From Calliphora vicina (taxonomy: Eukaryota; Arthropoda; Insecta; Diptera; Calliphoridae), in assembly GCF_958450345.1 (NCBI RefSeq), contig NC_088780.1, positions 6,548,701 through 6,612,700 on the forward strand: a stretch of DNA of 64,000 nucleotides, in the 5' to 3' direction. Under the pieces are notes generated by a model. That model saw only the letters and a program-made list of their open reading frames with translations, was not told the DNA's origin and searched no databases. Positions 36,501-48,494 of the stretch are shown one piece after another (the first letter of the stretch is position 1; every line of letters begins with the position of its first letter). Position numbers and translations under genes: made by a program.

Positions 36501-39500
36501 CTACCGCCTTCGCCCATTTGGTCGATTTGTTCTTGCAATGAAATATTATCAGCATTTTCTATATTCTTGTGTTTCTCCAGGTACTCATCACGTAATTCTG
36601 TGAGTTGTTCTTTAGAAGCTTGAACAGATTGTTTAAGAATTTCAATACATAAGAGCTGAACAAACAAGTCATCGCTGGTCAATATTTGTCTGTGCAACAC
36701 ATTGCACAACTCAATAGTTAAGACCTTGTCTTTAACCAACTGTTGGCGTGCCCATTTTGAATCGAATATGGTATACATAGACTGTAAACAACTTATCACA
36801 TTTTTTGGTTTTTCCGAAGTTCTGGCACTACACAATGCTTCCATACACAGACCAAAGATCATATGAAAACGATCGGCCGACAACGAGCCATGCGAAATAT
36901 TGTTATTAGCTTCCAAAGATGTATTATCAATATTGTTGGCTTCAGCATCTGTTTGACTAGATGACTCCAGATGTAATTCAAAGCCTTCATCCTTCAGCCA
37001 CAATGAAGCCGCATATAAAATAGGAGGCCAGGACGCCAAATAATGAGGTTTTGAAGAGTTAATAGTGTCGGGAGTATAAAAAGCTCCCCCATCATGTGGT
37101 AATTGACTTTGGAACTCGGCTGGCAATAAAAGCAAAGCATGATCCTTCATAGCAGCCAACCAATGAGTGGAAAGGTTATCCAACTCTGGCTTTACCAAAG
37201 ACAAAAGACTCTCACAATTTCTATCATTGCCGTAGTCAGCTGCAATTGTTTCGTCGTCATCCATTTCAATTGCAACTGTTAGTGATGGTATCAAGTTTGA
37301 GGCGGTCAACTGTTTTCTTAGCAAAGATGCCGGGGCGGTATTGTTGGTAATCATAGAAACAATGTAAACTTCAGCCCAAGCCTTTAATATACTCAGTTTC
37401 TCAAGTGTGGTCATGGATTCGTTGAATAATTGTGTGCTGTTGGTTTTCGTATGTAATTTGTTTAAAGACGACACTAATAACTGATGGACACGACGTAAAT
37501 CGTTTAGGTCACGTGCCACACCCGAACCAATCCAAGCTGAACAAACTTCGCAGGCGGCAGCCGTAACATGAGATGGAGTGTCCGGAGCAAAAGCTGGTCT
37601 CAATGCCGCACCCACCTTAATTTAAACAAATAATTAAACTAGCTTGTATTAAAATAAAAGTATTTCTTTATATCATACCTGAGCTTGAAACTGTTCTAAC
37701 AGTAAATGTCCAGGAAATTCAGGTTCCGGTACATTTGCAAATCGATCGATAATTTCCTGTAAAGTTCTTAAACCCTCTAAACGCAGCTGATCAGAGTCAG
37801 AAGTAGCGGCAATAAATGACATACGTATAAGCTCTGAGAGGTGAAGTATAAGGTAGTCACCGCTCGACTTGGTCATTTGCATTTCTTTGGCCTGCAGCAA
37901 GTCAAAGTGTATGGGAGTGTCAGACTCGCAAGCCGACATAATTTTTCTTACAGATTGGGCGGCAAATACGCGCGTAGTCCAGCGTGGTTGAATGGCTGGA
38001 TGGGAAGAGTTTTCTGTGGCATGATATTCAGTAACATCATCAGCATCATCTTCTTCGTCATCATCATCCTCATCATTATTGGCCAAGTTATGTGATGCTG
38101 TCGCACTTGCAGCTGAGCTCGTCTTCGAAGCATCTCCTTTTGAGGTTATAGCAACATCATCTGGGAGAGGTGAATTTTCGACAGCCACCGTTAGAACATT
38201 TTTACACAGACTCAGCCAGGTGCTTAAGCTTTCTGCTGCCATCAATTGCAGCATTGACATTAAAGTGTCATGAATATTTTTAAGCATTTCAATGTCTGTT
38301 TCGGAGTCTAACATGGCAAATAGGATGCCAGGAAGACCAAATTCAGTAACAACTAGTTTGGGACAGTCATCGGGTTTAATCGATAAGGCCAGATCGCAAA
38401 CCTCTTTGGCTTCACGATGTGCTAGTTGGCGAAGACAAGAAACAGCAGCTTTACGTTGGGTTAAATAGTTGCTAGACAAGTTCTTAACGAGCGTCGGAAC
38501 CAATGTGGGTAAACAAATGCTGCCCGGTGCAAAAAGATGCACTTGCTGCAGACAACCGGTAGCTTCAGCCTGGACCAAAGGATCGGAGTGACCTTGCATT
38601 ATATAAGCTGCGCAAATATACGATCTGCGCATTTTTGCAACGCCTCCAACATTTCCCTAAAACATAAATAAATTGAAATTGAAATTGGATTTAACATTTC
38701 TAGTAGAGCTGGTACATACTTGAAGTTCGGGACCCATTGTTGTAATTAAAGCGTTCAAAACACGACCAATGCACTGATGAACATCCACATATGATTGCGG
38801 AACATTTAGTAAAAGTTTTAGACACAATGTCAATGTTGCCTCGACATAGCTTCGGAACATTGGCCCACCAGAATCAGCAATTAATGCCAAAGCATGTAGA
38901 GCCCACAACTGAACCACAGGCGACGAAATATCTTGTGCCAAAGCCAACAATATAGACACACTGGTATTCAAATGTTGAGACGAGCCCATACCACCAACAT
39001 AGCGATGTAAACAACCCAGGGATAAAGAGTGACCAGTACGTGTTACCACATCCCGGGCGGACTTTAACTTGTCAAACGAATTTTGCGCCAATTCTGCTGT
39101 AAACCGTGATTCTCCCACAACTTGCGCTAAACGACCCAGAGCCTCAGCTGAAGCACACCTCAACATTGAGTTCGAGCTAATTAGACCCGAAGTCACTAGA
39201 TTGGTAAAACTTTTTCGTACATCTTCTTGGCCAACACTAGCCTTGTTGTCCGTTAGCACCTTTAAGCTACACAGCAAAGATGTATATACATTCATTTGAA
39301 CTGCCTCTTGGCGACTGCTCTTAGCCTGCTTTATGCATTCACCGAAATGATCCAACATTTGTAAACGATGCTTATTGGCCACTTTGGGGAAAATTACACC
39401 AAATAACGTTATGGACATATCTATGATAGCAACACCAAGTGGAAGAGGCCCAGGACACTGATCAACCTTATAACCATAGGCTCCGTTAACTGTAGCATTC

Positions 39501-42500
39501 GATGAATTGCCAGAAATTCTGTACAAACAACAGGGGTCGTGTTCCAAAGCACCAGAGCCGGCTGCACTATTTGGTTGAAGCTGTTTTTTTTTTAAATAGG
39601 TTGAAGTATTTATTAAATAAACATAAAGATATAGTAAAGGCATTCACATCACTTGAGAAAATACGAAATTTCAAACATAAAAATGTATGTAAGTGCGGAT
39701 TTCAGTATAAAGAGAAAATTATTTTACAATATACAATATGAAAAATAACTTCTCACTTTCAATATATTTTTCGTCGAAGGTTTTTTTTTTCAATTTCGTA
39801 TTTTCTGACGTGAATAACTTTATTGTACTTTAACACAAAAGGTATTTATCGGGTTAAATTCAACTTTTAAAAATTACGTTATGATTTTCTTTCAAAGTTT
39901 TAAAATATTCTAATGACGTTTTTTTAATGGAATCTTAAGTTTTCCTTTTAGAGGTAATATTCTCAAAATGCTGCAATTACCTTTTCCAAATTTTATTCTA
40001 CTATATAATTGAGGGCAGAAGATATCTTCTTTATATAAAAAATTATTTATAATCGAATTTCCAAACATAATATTGCATTGTAATCAGGTGTATGCATGAA
40101 TGCAAATTTTCAGCCTATTCAGATTACGAAACTGATTCAATATTCAGTTACAAAATTTTATATAATCTAACATACAAACAAACTAACATTGCAAATTAAA
40201 TAAAAGCTTTAAAAAAGAACTTATAGCAGAAAAAATGCTATATTTTTTAAAGAAAACAAAACGCCATTAAAATATTTATTACTACATATGTGCATTTCCA
40301 CGACATTTTGCTTTTGAAATGGAAAAAAGAAGAAATCGATTTTCGATAGAATATTTGTAGCACTATGTTTAGGTTTTGTCTACAAGTCGTTTCCAATATA
40401 TTATATTGAAATCCCGAACGACAAAAAATAGAACTGCCTCTAAAAAATGCAAAAATCAGCGAATTGGAACATAATTTATTAAAACATTTTTTTATATATT
40501 AAAATGGAATAATGTAGCTATCAATTGAGAGCAAAAACAAATATACATATATATTCAGATTTCAGTCCATTTTGTTTATGATAACAAATATAGATATTTT
40601 TTAATAATGTTAGAAAAAATCATTTGTTTATGAGCATTTTTTTTCGCTCATGGTGGACGTTTCATTGGAAATGCGCATATGTAATTTAAACGATGGTAAG
40701 CTTCATTTTGATTGAATTTAATGCAAACTAATTTTGTATGCCTCTTTAAATACATTTTCTTTTAAATAAACATACTTAAATCTAAATAACGAGAACTATA
40801 TAAACAAAACAAGAACTATATAAACAACAAAAAATTAACTGCAAAAAAGCGTCAAACAACAACGAACAACTTTTGTCTTAAGCTTTTTAAAACTTACATG
40901 ATCACCGTCACATCTACGGTTTGGTTCCATCTTATTATACATATTTTTTAAAAAACATTTGTTTGAACAAATAAATGGGAAAATTTATATTAAAATTTTA
41001 GTAAAAAAAATTTAATTAATTTGCTTACAATAATAAAATACTAATTCTGTTTCCCTATTATTGATATAATAAAACACAATGAGCTTGTAAATGTCATACT
41101 TATGTGTTAATATTATATGATGTTTCTCAAACAATAAATAACATACCTGATCTTCTATAATACGATGATCTGTTTCTTGTAACCAAGTACCCAATATTAC
41201 AGAGTCATCAGCATGGCATAGACTTCGTAGCAGAGAATTTGTGGTGTTTGCTGGATTTTCAGCCAAAGTAAATTCGGATATAAGCATACGCAATAAATGG
41301 GTATAAGAAGCTTCTAAAGCATTGGATGGCAATTGAGATAAAGTTTCATAAAGACGTAAGCGTACCATGGCGGCGGGTGCTTTTAATTGTGTGCCATAGC
41401 TTTTCAATACGGAAGATAAACTAAATAAAATGTATTAAAATAAAATAATATTAGAAAACCATTAAGTAATTGTGTTTATAAATATTTTTAAAGATCGCAA
41501 CTTACTTTACCAACATAGCTAAAGCACTCTCTATGGGTGTCAGTAGACGTTTTATAATATCTTCTGTCACTAGATCGGGACAGTTGACCAAAAAACTTTG
41601 CATTACCGATAAAGCTCCTGCACGTCCTTCTAGGGTAACTTGCCAGGTAAACGAATCCCCACGGGCCTTTTCCGATTCCAACTCCTTGTTGGAACGGGGG
41701 AAGGAGTGACGCCACAATAGCAGCAATCTTGGTAGTAAGCCCTTTACTACCGGCGATCCCAGAGTCATTATGGATCCAATCAACAACCAACCGGCTTGGG
41801 TACGATTTAACGACATGCGACTGTTTTGAGAAGCTGAACGCAGTAATTCTTCTGCTGCATTGAATACAACTTTACCTTTGGTATGTGGTATACCTAAAGG
41901 AGAGTAACGTACACTTCCCAAAATAGCCGCTAAAGCGCAACTGTAACCCGATACGGCTTCCGGAGATGAACGCATTTGCTCGAGAGCATCCACAAATCGA
42001 TCGATTAGTGGTGTTATTAGACTTGGCACAGCAACACAGAAGGATCGTAAACACCAAGCAGCGGCCAATCTAGCTGCAGCACTTGGATGCACCAAAACAG
42101 CGCAAGTGGTATCTATAGCATTAAGAGTTTGATCAGCCAAAAGATTTTGAGCTGTTGTGCCCAAACCCAATACTAAAGAACCCAATTCTTGTAGTGCACA
42201 GACCAAGAAGTGCTGACTGAACAGAGTTTCTTGATTCGAGTCCTTGGCATTTTCGGGATTAAAGTCTATCGAGTTCATTTGCTTTGCTATCATATAGACC
42301 AGTTCCTTGCAGGCTGATGTTTGGGCCTTTTCGCCAAGCATTTTGCCCAGCACAGATCTAAGTATGAAATTGATACACTTGCGAGAATAAACGGCATCAA
42401 CGTGCGACGAGGCCGCCTTGGGATTGGCCACTAGATCCAATACATGCGAGAGGAATGTAGACAAGTTACGCTCCAACCAAACACTTCCCATATAATCCAC

Positions 42501-43538
42501 AAACACTACATAAGCATGTGTTACACCCACACGTATCTCACGATTTACACTCGAACTGCCTTTGATGATTTCTCCAGTGCCTTTAAGAAAAGAACCTCCT
42601 CCGCGCAGAAAGCCCGACATAAGTATACCTAGCGTCTCGTCCAACGATACCTGTCTGGCGTTAGACTTCGATTGTGTCGGCTGAACCGACAATTTCTTAT
42701 TGTTGGCCTCATTCTGTTGTTGTTGAGTAAATGCTAATAATGTGCCCAATAGTTTTGCCACGGAACAACGAACTTCATAACTGCTGCCATCGAATGCACG
42801 AAAACACAAAGCTGGCAAACTTTCGAGTTCAGTTTGATACAGAAATGGAGCATGTTGTATCATTTCTAGAATACATTTTGCAGCTGCAACTCTCACGGCC
42901 ATAACACGATCAGTTAAGCCATGTTTGGTTGCCTTATAAATATCTTTGTGGACATTAGCTATAGCCGTACCCATGCCAGCACAAACTTTCTCCAATGTAA
43001 TCATGATTTCAATGCGAGCCTGGGATTCAGCATTACGTAGAGTTCTTAAAAGCAAATTTACCGTCTCCTCATATGAACGGCCCATCATACGTCCCAGTTT
43101 TTCATACATAGAACCAAGAACGCATATAGCAGCCCTAAAATAGTAAAATATTACATAAACAAACGATTTATTTTGATCATACAATTAATAAGCCACTTAC
43201 AACTTGGTAGGCAAGTAACTGGGTGAATCATCCTTATTTTTTAAAATATCATTGCACACATTTGCCGTGTCAAATAACATAAAGGTGTCGCCCACCGAAA
43301 ACAATGTCGCCAAACAACTGGCCAATAATTTTCGTGTCGGCGGCCCGGGTGAGCCATTAATTTGAGCGGTCAATTGCTGCACAAGTTTCTTTTGATGATT
43401 TTTAATTTCATTGCGATCTATATCAAGTAGCGTCTTCTCCAAATAACCCAACCATTCGAAAATAAATACAGAACGTTTTGGCTCGGGTAACTGCTTAAGG
43501 GCATCTTCGTTTAAAGTTAAACTATGTGCCAGCTCCAT
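33575..43538 (-). CDS. HEATR5B: HEAT-repeat protein HEATR5B, complete coding region
   Basis: A large all-helical HEAT-repeat protein; the family assists AP-1/clathrin traffic between trans-Golgi and endosomes. Coding exons: 43201-43538, 41506-43134, 41147-41420, 38720-39580, 37679-38656, 35641-37615, 33575-33903. All phases join to 2127 residues (human HEATR5B is about 2071). Landmarks in order: MELAHSLTLNEDAL at the start, SPGPPTRKLLASCLATL, YLPTKL spliced to AAICVLGSMYEKLGRMMG, ARGDSFTWQVTLEGRAGAL, QPNSAAGSGALEHDP, RTGHSLSLGCLHRYVGG, VPEPEFPGHLLLEQ, VGAALRPAFAPDTPS, LSTPYIHALAP in near form, and a C-terminal PTIKLKT. An acidic stretch in exon 5 corresponds to the acidic linker in vertebrate HEATR5. 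A probable 5' UTR segment runs 43539-43608, bounded by an acceptor (TTTTTTTTTAG on the minus strand), so the promoter lies further right. Introns 3 (1566 bp) and 6 (1737 bp) are long, the rest 63-85 bp. Confidence 0.95.
33904..35640 (-). other. Intron 6 of HEATR5B
   Basis: The 1737-bp intron has GTAAGT and ATATAG ends. It is AT-rich and holds no repeat or nested gene that I can recognise. Confidence 0.5.
40050..40100. repeat. ~45-bp sequence shared with 52155-52205
   Basis: AACATAATATTGCATTGT, then ATCAGGTGTATGC, occur in both places in the same orientation, with matching diverged flanks (CGAATTTCC or CGAATTTTCG). They are two fragments of one dispersed repeat. Confidence 0.5.
40284..40682. 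mobile_element. MITE in HEATR5B intron 3
   Basis: Terminal inverted repeats ACATATGTGCATTTCCA (40284-40300) and TGGAAATGCGCATATGT (40666-40682) match over 17 bp with one mismatch. The 365 bp between them have no coding potential. The element is non-autonomous; a TA on each side could be the target site but is weak evidence in AT-rich DNA. Confidence 0.6.
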
Positions 43539-44059
43539 ACTATCATCGAAATTTCTTATTTCAGGGGCACTGTTATTTCTTTGATCTGAATCTGAGCGAA
43601 CAAATGATCTAAAAAAAAATTGTTTGTTTTTAATTTTTCATTACTCTGTACAGACAATAAAATGTATGACGTGATGCGAAAAATATGACGAAAATTATAA
43701 AATGATGCTATTGAAATAAGAGATAATAGATACACATTTTGAGCATATTAAGAAACAAATATGAGGTATTCATTTTATAATAAAAATATTACCGATTTTA
43801 AACTAATAAAATCAATAAAATATTTATATACATACGTTAAGAGTTAACATGCTAAATTATACAAGTTAACTTTAACGTCGTTAAAAGTGCTCCCAATTCT
43901 GTCAAACAAATTAATATTACAAATTTAAATTATAAAGACTTTTAAATTAAAATTGTTATTTTATACAACTTCCATCTGCAATTTCAATTGCAAAATATCA
44001 ATTAAATGTAGTTTTTTTTGCTAACTATCAACGCTAATGAAAGTGAACAAGCAATTTGA

Positions 44060-44150
44060 AAATCGTGATATTTCTAACACTTTAATTTTCGAACGTTTAT
44101 TATTTTTGGTAAATTTTTCCATCATTTATTATTTAGGAATCTTTTGTCTC
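44060..44150. repeat. 29-bp tandem repeat array, left part
   Basis: Units at 44091 and 44120 (CGAACGTTTATTATT, then GGTAAATTTTT) have the same 29-bp spacing and words as the array at 44590-44880, from which they are separated by a non-LTR remnant. Confidence 0.6.
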
Positions 44151-44590
44151 TTGGTAGGAATTCGATTAGTCTTTTAACGGGTATAATTACTGGTCACTGT
44201 ATGATTGGACACATGTTGGAACGTATGCGTTACCCAGCTTTTGTAGAAGGTATTTAGATGAGGAGGAGGAAGAATCAGTACAACACTTATTATGTGACTG
44301 CCCGGCCTTACAAGAGCGTAGACTACTACATCTTGATAGGGCTCTTTTTCATGATCTAGACAGTCTAGTCAAGAGATGTGTCACTAATAAATATGACCAG
44401 ATTTATTTGAAGTAGCGATTGCTTCTCACGGGCACCACAATAATCACATAGTCATCGGAATTCTCTTTTCATGTACAATTTTCAGCATACGAGCAAACAT
44501 TTTTTTCTAAGGGTGCTACAATGGCCCACAAGGCCTCCGAGTGAACTCGCTAAATTGCGATCAACCCACCTATCCTAACCTATTTTTTTA
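44151..44590 (+). mobile_element. 5'-truncated non-LTR retrotransposon, C-terminal end
   Basis: An open frame ending at TAG 44413-44415 encodes LLTGIITGHCMIGTHVG, then a Cys/His cluster with EEESVQHLLCDCPAL, the C-terminal motif found after the reverse transcriptase/RNase H in jockey-like and LOA-like non-LTR elements. A short 3' UTR follows, with GGCCCACAAGGCCTCCGAG, and ends CCTATCCTAACCTA. All upstream coding sequence is missing. It was inserted into the 29-bp tandem array. Confidence 0.7.
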
Positions 44591-44880
44591 GTAAATTTTT
44601 CGAAAATTTAATATTTATGGTAAATTTTTCGAGCATTTACTATTTATAGTAAATTATTCGAAACACTTCTTTTATAGTAAATTTGTTCGAACATTTACTA
44701 TTTCGAATGGTTACTATTTAGAGGAAATTATTCGAAAATTTTTTGTTTGTATTACATTTTTTAAACATTTACTAATCAGAGTAAATTTTTCGCACATTTA
44801 CTATACAGAATAAATTTTTCGAAAATTTACGATTCAGAGCAAATTGTTCGTACATTTACTATATATAGTTTTCTAAATGA
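44591..44880. repeat. 29-bp tandem repeat array, main block
   Basis: The CGA word recurs at 44601, 44630, 44659, 44688, 44704, 44733, (44762), 44791, 44820 and 44849, that is, mostly every 29 bp. The unit approximates CGAACATTTACTATTTATAG followed by TAAATTTTT and contains an internal dyad (TTTACTAT / ATAGTAAA). A degenerate block of the same type lies at about 46645-46800. Confidence 0.75.
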
Positions 44881-46640
44881 ATATTTAAGCAAAATACCAT
44901 CATAAAGAAATAATGGATTTTTTAATTAAGAAAGTCTTAATTAACTATTTTGTTCGTTGTATGACAACAAAAGCTTTTAATTTTTCATAAAAAATAATGG
45001 AAAGTCTAATTAAGTAGTATTTTTTTCGTTGTATGACAACATTTTGAAAACAACATCAGCAGCAAGTTAATTGTGTTATTTTGCAAAATTCTAAAGAACA
45101 CATCTTAATAAAAACCACTTAAATAAATCTTAAATGTGTGTGCAGGGCATACAAACATCGCCATTGACACCCTTTTCATGTTTATATAATGAAAAATCTG
45201 AAAATCCAATAATTGTTGTAGATGGTATTTTTTATGATTCAACAACACTACGGACTGGTTTAGTGAAAGCAGCAGCAAAATTCTCAATAAAATAAAGAAA
45301 GTGCAACATTCGCTTATGCTTGTGATTCGCCAATTCAAAGGAATAAAAACAAAATTCCAAAATAACAAAATAACAAAAAAAAAAAAAATACACGCATAAG
45401 AAGACACAAAGAACAGTAAAGAATTAAGCACGGCATATGCATTTAAAGATACAGGCGTAAGGTCTTTTTTAATGAGTTTCCATTTGTAGATATTAATGAT
45501 GCGAGTGCCGTTAGGATAATTAACATGCCATCATTATCATCACAATTATATTCACCTCCTGGCATCACCAATCGCTTTACGCAAAAAGTGTGGGGTAGTC
45601 GTTAATATGTATGTTTCCAAATTTTCCATTATCGCAGCACTTGTGGTGTGTGATGTGTATATTGCAATAGTTCAAGGTTGCAAGTAGATATATTATTTTT
45701 TATGTTTTTTCTTACGTTTTTTTTGTGTTTTTTTAAGAAACAATAAAAAATAAATCAATAATTTATATTGTAAATTTAATAAAAATAATTTTCATTTTAA
45801 GGAATTATTCATCTTTACAGAGGAATGATTGTTGAAATTAACTATTTTTGATTTTTTAAATAAATCATTAAAAATGCGTTAATCTTATATATACACTACA
45901 TATTATAGACACTGGCAAATTTCTTTATTTATTTCATCTTCCAAAAGAATATTCAACATTAGATGCGGTATTTACTCGCGCACCGACACTTTCAAACTAA
46001 AGAATGAATATTTTGCACTACTAATAGTAGAAAGCAGAAGAAAACAAAAAAAAACTTAAGAATATTACAAAGACGAAAAACAATTCTCTTTATATTTTGG
46101 CAACATAAAAATAAGAGAACATTTATTTAAAAAATAGACACAGCTAAATAAAAGAGAAATAGTAGAACAAACACATGTGTGAAGAAATAAAAAATTAGTT
46201 ATGAATAAATACACAGTACTAATTTGTTAATTTGTAGTAAATTGGTAAAAAAACCCAACATAATTTTTTATTATTTAGTTTTGTGTTAAGAATTCATGAA
46301 GTATTATTTTGTAAGCAACTTAAAGGATTTCTAATAATTGCACAGTTTTCGTAATGTTTCTAAAACCATAACCATTTTAGTATTAAAGGTGTTTTCAGAC
46401 GACAATAATGAATATTAATATTTGTCAGTTCAGAAGGCCGGAAATAACTTATGGCTTTATTAATTGCTTGTAAATAATATACATATGTATGTATATAATT
46501 TCGATAAATATGACTGACACTAAATTTTTAGATGTGATCAAAAACTCCAAAATTTATTTTAAAAAACTTTTAGTAGCCTCAAAGAAAATCAGAAAGAAAT
46601 CGGTATAAAATATTTTTTTTTTTTTTAAAAAAATATTTGA
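44881..46640. other. Intergenic DNA upstream of HEATR5B
   Basis: A tandem duplication lies at about 44908-45035 (AATAATGGA, then TCGTTGTATGACAACA, twice). The HEATR5B promoter could be anywhere from here to 43610 and is not recognisable. ORFs in this stretch look accidental. Confidence 0.4.
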
Positions 46641-47205
46641 ATTCTTTTTCGAAAATTTACTATTAGAATAATTTTTTCAATCAGACTTTTAGAGAAAATT
46701 ATTCGAAATTTTTTTGAATTTATTTGGAAGATTTTTGGAACATTTACTTTTTTTGGTAAACTTTTAGCGCATTTACTATGTATTACTATTCAAAGTAATT
46801 ATTTAACAATTTTTTTTTAAATATGTTCCTACAAAATTTATTTATAATAAAATATATTCAATGATTCAAATTTACTGCAATTCAAATCTAAAAAATATGC
46901 TTAAGTATATTTTTTTCATTTTGTAAATGATTAAAAATAAAACAAATTGCATGAAAAAAAATATTTTAATTTAATTTGTTAAAAAAATTTAATCATTCAA
47001 AGACTGAATTATTGAATTCTGTTATGAATTAATTCAACGATAAAAGAATTCTATTTAACTAAAACCTGATGAATAAAGCTTAGGAATTAGATTTTCCGAA
47101 TGAATTTATAGAAAGAATATCTGACATTATTTAGTGTCAGAATAAAGATTTTAGTAAATTAAGCTTAATAATTAATAATTAATTCGAAGCTCTGCTTACA
47201 CGTTT
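46641..47205 (-). repeat. Degenerate 29-bp array and family B repeat (copy 3, minus)
   Basis: Bases 46645-46800 contain diverged copies of the 29-bp unit. Bases 46960-47205, read on the minus strand, begin GCAGAGCTTCGAATTAATTA and continue with ATCTAATTCCTAAGC and TAGAATTC-TTTATCGTTGAA, in the order of the family B copy at 11743. Confidence 0.5.
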
Positions 47206-47399
47206 CAAAAAAGCCTATGTGTGAATAATTTTTTTTTAATAATAATATAAATAATTCAGTTTTATACAAAAAATTTGGCTTTATTTTCTTTCATTTCAAA
47301 ACACCATAATTACACAATTATATAGATTTCTTTGCAACATAATTTTATTCACAACAAAATACACATACATATGTATTTAATTTTATAAAAATATTTTAT

Positions 47400-48353
47400 T
47401 TAAGGTAAAAACGGCATAGCAGGAATATAACGAAGCGCTTGAACGGTGGCACTTTTTGGATTACCCAAATCTTTAACAATGCCTTGGATGCGTGATACAA
47501 CATCACTGCGTTGAATGTCACCACGATCGAGCATGCGTTGGAAAAGTGTATAAAGTTGTCGCTGCGACGACATACGCGACAATTCATTCAAATCCTTTAA
47601 AAGTTCATTCGAATAACCCTCATATTTACTGAGGTTAGAAGATTTAGCATCACGTTTTAGAAGATCATACACCAATAAAAACTCTACATAAGGTTTGGTG
47701 GGGGGAACGCGTTTTTTGCCAGCAGTTGAGGTAGTAGACCAACGATCCATAGCTGAATCTGCATCTAAGGTGGCACGACCATAATTGTCATCATATAAAC
47801 GCAAGAAATTATCCAAAGACTCGACATCATTATTGAAATCATCGTGATTTATCTCCGTTATTATGTCTCGTATCAATGACAGCGGCAAATTATTAAATCC
47901 TTCGGGTGTACTGCCCAATTCGTAGAATATATCATAACCTTCTGCGGGTAGCTTTAATAGGTTAGATAATACGGGTGCGTATAATGCCGGCTTATGGGGT
48001 GGCGTTGGTTTCTGGCTAGGTTTCTGTGTTGTAGTTGAAGGTTGGCCCCACCAGGTAGGGGGATGCCACCAACTAGACGTTGTAGAACTAAAAGGTCGAT
48101 TAGTTGTTGGAGTTGATGTAGTAGTGCTGCTACCATCCTTGTTAGTACTTTGCTCGGTGGTATCGCTAAATGGTGGCTCTACAGTTGTTGATGATAGCGG
48201 CTCATATTGCAGATGATCGATATAGTAGGCTAAAGCCTGCATAGATGCTGGCAAATAACTATTAAGTAAGTTAGCTCCATTCACTTGTTGTGTGTTTAAA
48301 ACATATACAAAAGTTATACAAAATATCCCATAAAATGTTTGAAGAAAATTCAT
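47400..48353 (-). CDS. Secreted Thr/Ser/Pro-rich protein, unknown function
   Basis: A single open frame of 317 codons with a stop at 47400-47402. The N-terminus (MNFLQTFYGIFCITFVYVLN, ending near VNGA at residues 24-27) is a good signal peptide, so the product should enter the secretory pathway. Residues about 55-125 form a low-complexity linker of Thr, Ser and Pro with WW and TTTQKP words, a likely target for mucin-type O-glycosylation. The C-terminal two thirds are mixed polar, predicted helical, with LLKLPAEGYDIFYELGS, PYVEFLLVYDLL and a closing run ending IPAMPFLP. There are almost no cysteines in the mature part and no membrane segment. I do not recognise the family. A single-exon, signal-bearing, Thr-rich design is common among fly cuticle, peritrophic-matrix and seminal proteins, but that is only a guess. 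Confidence 0.75.
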   Translation of the reverse strand: MNFLQTFYGIFCITFVYVLNTQQVNGANLLNSYLPASMQALAYYIDHLQYEPLSSTTVEPPFSDTTEQSTNKDGSSTTTSTPTTNRPFSSTTSSWWHPPTWWGQPSTTTQKPSQKPTPPHKPALYAPVLSNLLKLPAEGYDIFYELGSTPEGFNNLPLSLIRDIITEINHDDFNNDVESLDNFLRLYDDNYGRATLDADSAMDRWSTTSTAGKKRVPPTKPYVEFLLVYDLLKRDAKSSNLSKYEGYSNELLKDLNELSRMSSQRQLYTLFQRMLDRGDIQRSDVVSRIQGIVKDLGNPKSATVQALRYIPAMPFLP

Positions 48354-48483
48354 TTTAAATTTTCTACTGTTTTTACTTTATGTAAAAATATTAACTTCGT
48401 TTTGAATTTAATTCAATAATAGTATACGTATGACAATTTCATACTAAAACGAAATAAAAAAAACTTATTAGCCGTTCGTTTGA

Positions 48484-48490
48484 CTTTATA
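48484..48490 (-). promoter_or_regulatory. Possible TATA box for the secreted protein gene
   Basis: TATAAAG on the minus strand lies about 130 bp upstream of the start codon at 48353, in otherwise mixed sequence. The spacing would give a 5' UTR of roughly 100 bases. In AT-rich DNA such a match has a high chance of being accidental. Confidence 0.3.
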
Positions 48491-48494
48491 TTAC

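Noticed and set aside
35895..38273. Several plus-strand ORFs of 60-87 codons
   Set aside because: All are antisense to conserved HEATR5B exons.
41488..42057. Minus-strand ORFs of 100 and 61 codons in other frames
   Set aside because: They overlap the conserved HEATR5B exon 2 frame and have no support of their own.
44060..44880. 29-bp regularly spaced repeats as a CRISPR array
   Set aside because: The units are directly adjacent without unique spacers and the genome is eukaryotic; this is a minisatellite.
45105..45431. 108-codon minus-strand ORF
   Set aside because: Biased towards Phe, Leu and Ile as expected from AT-rich non-coding DNA; no motif.
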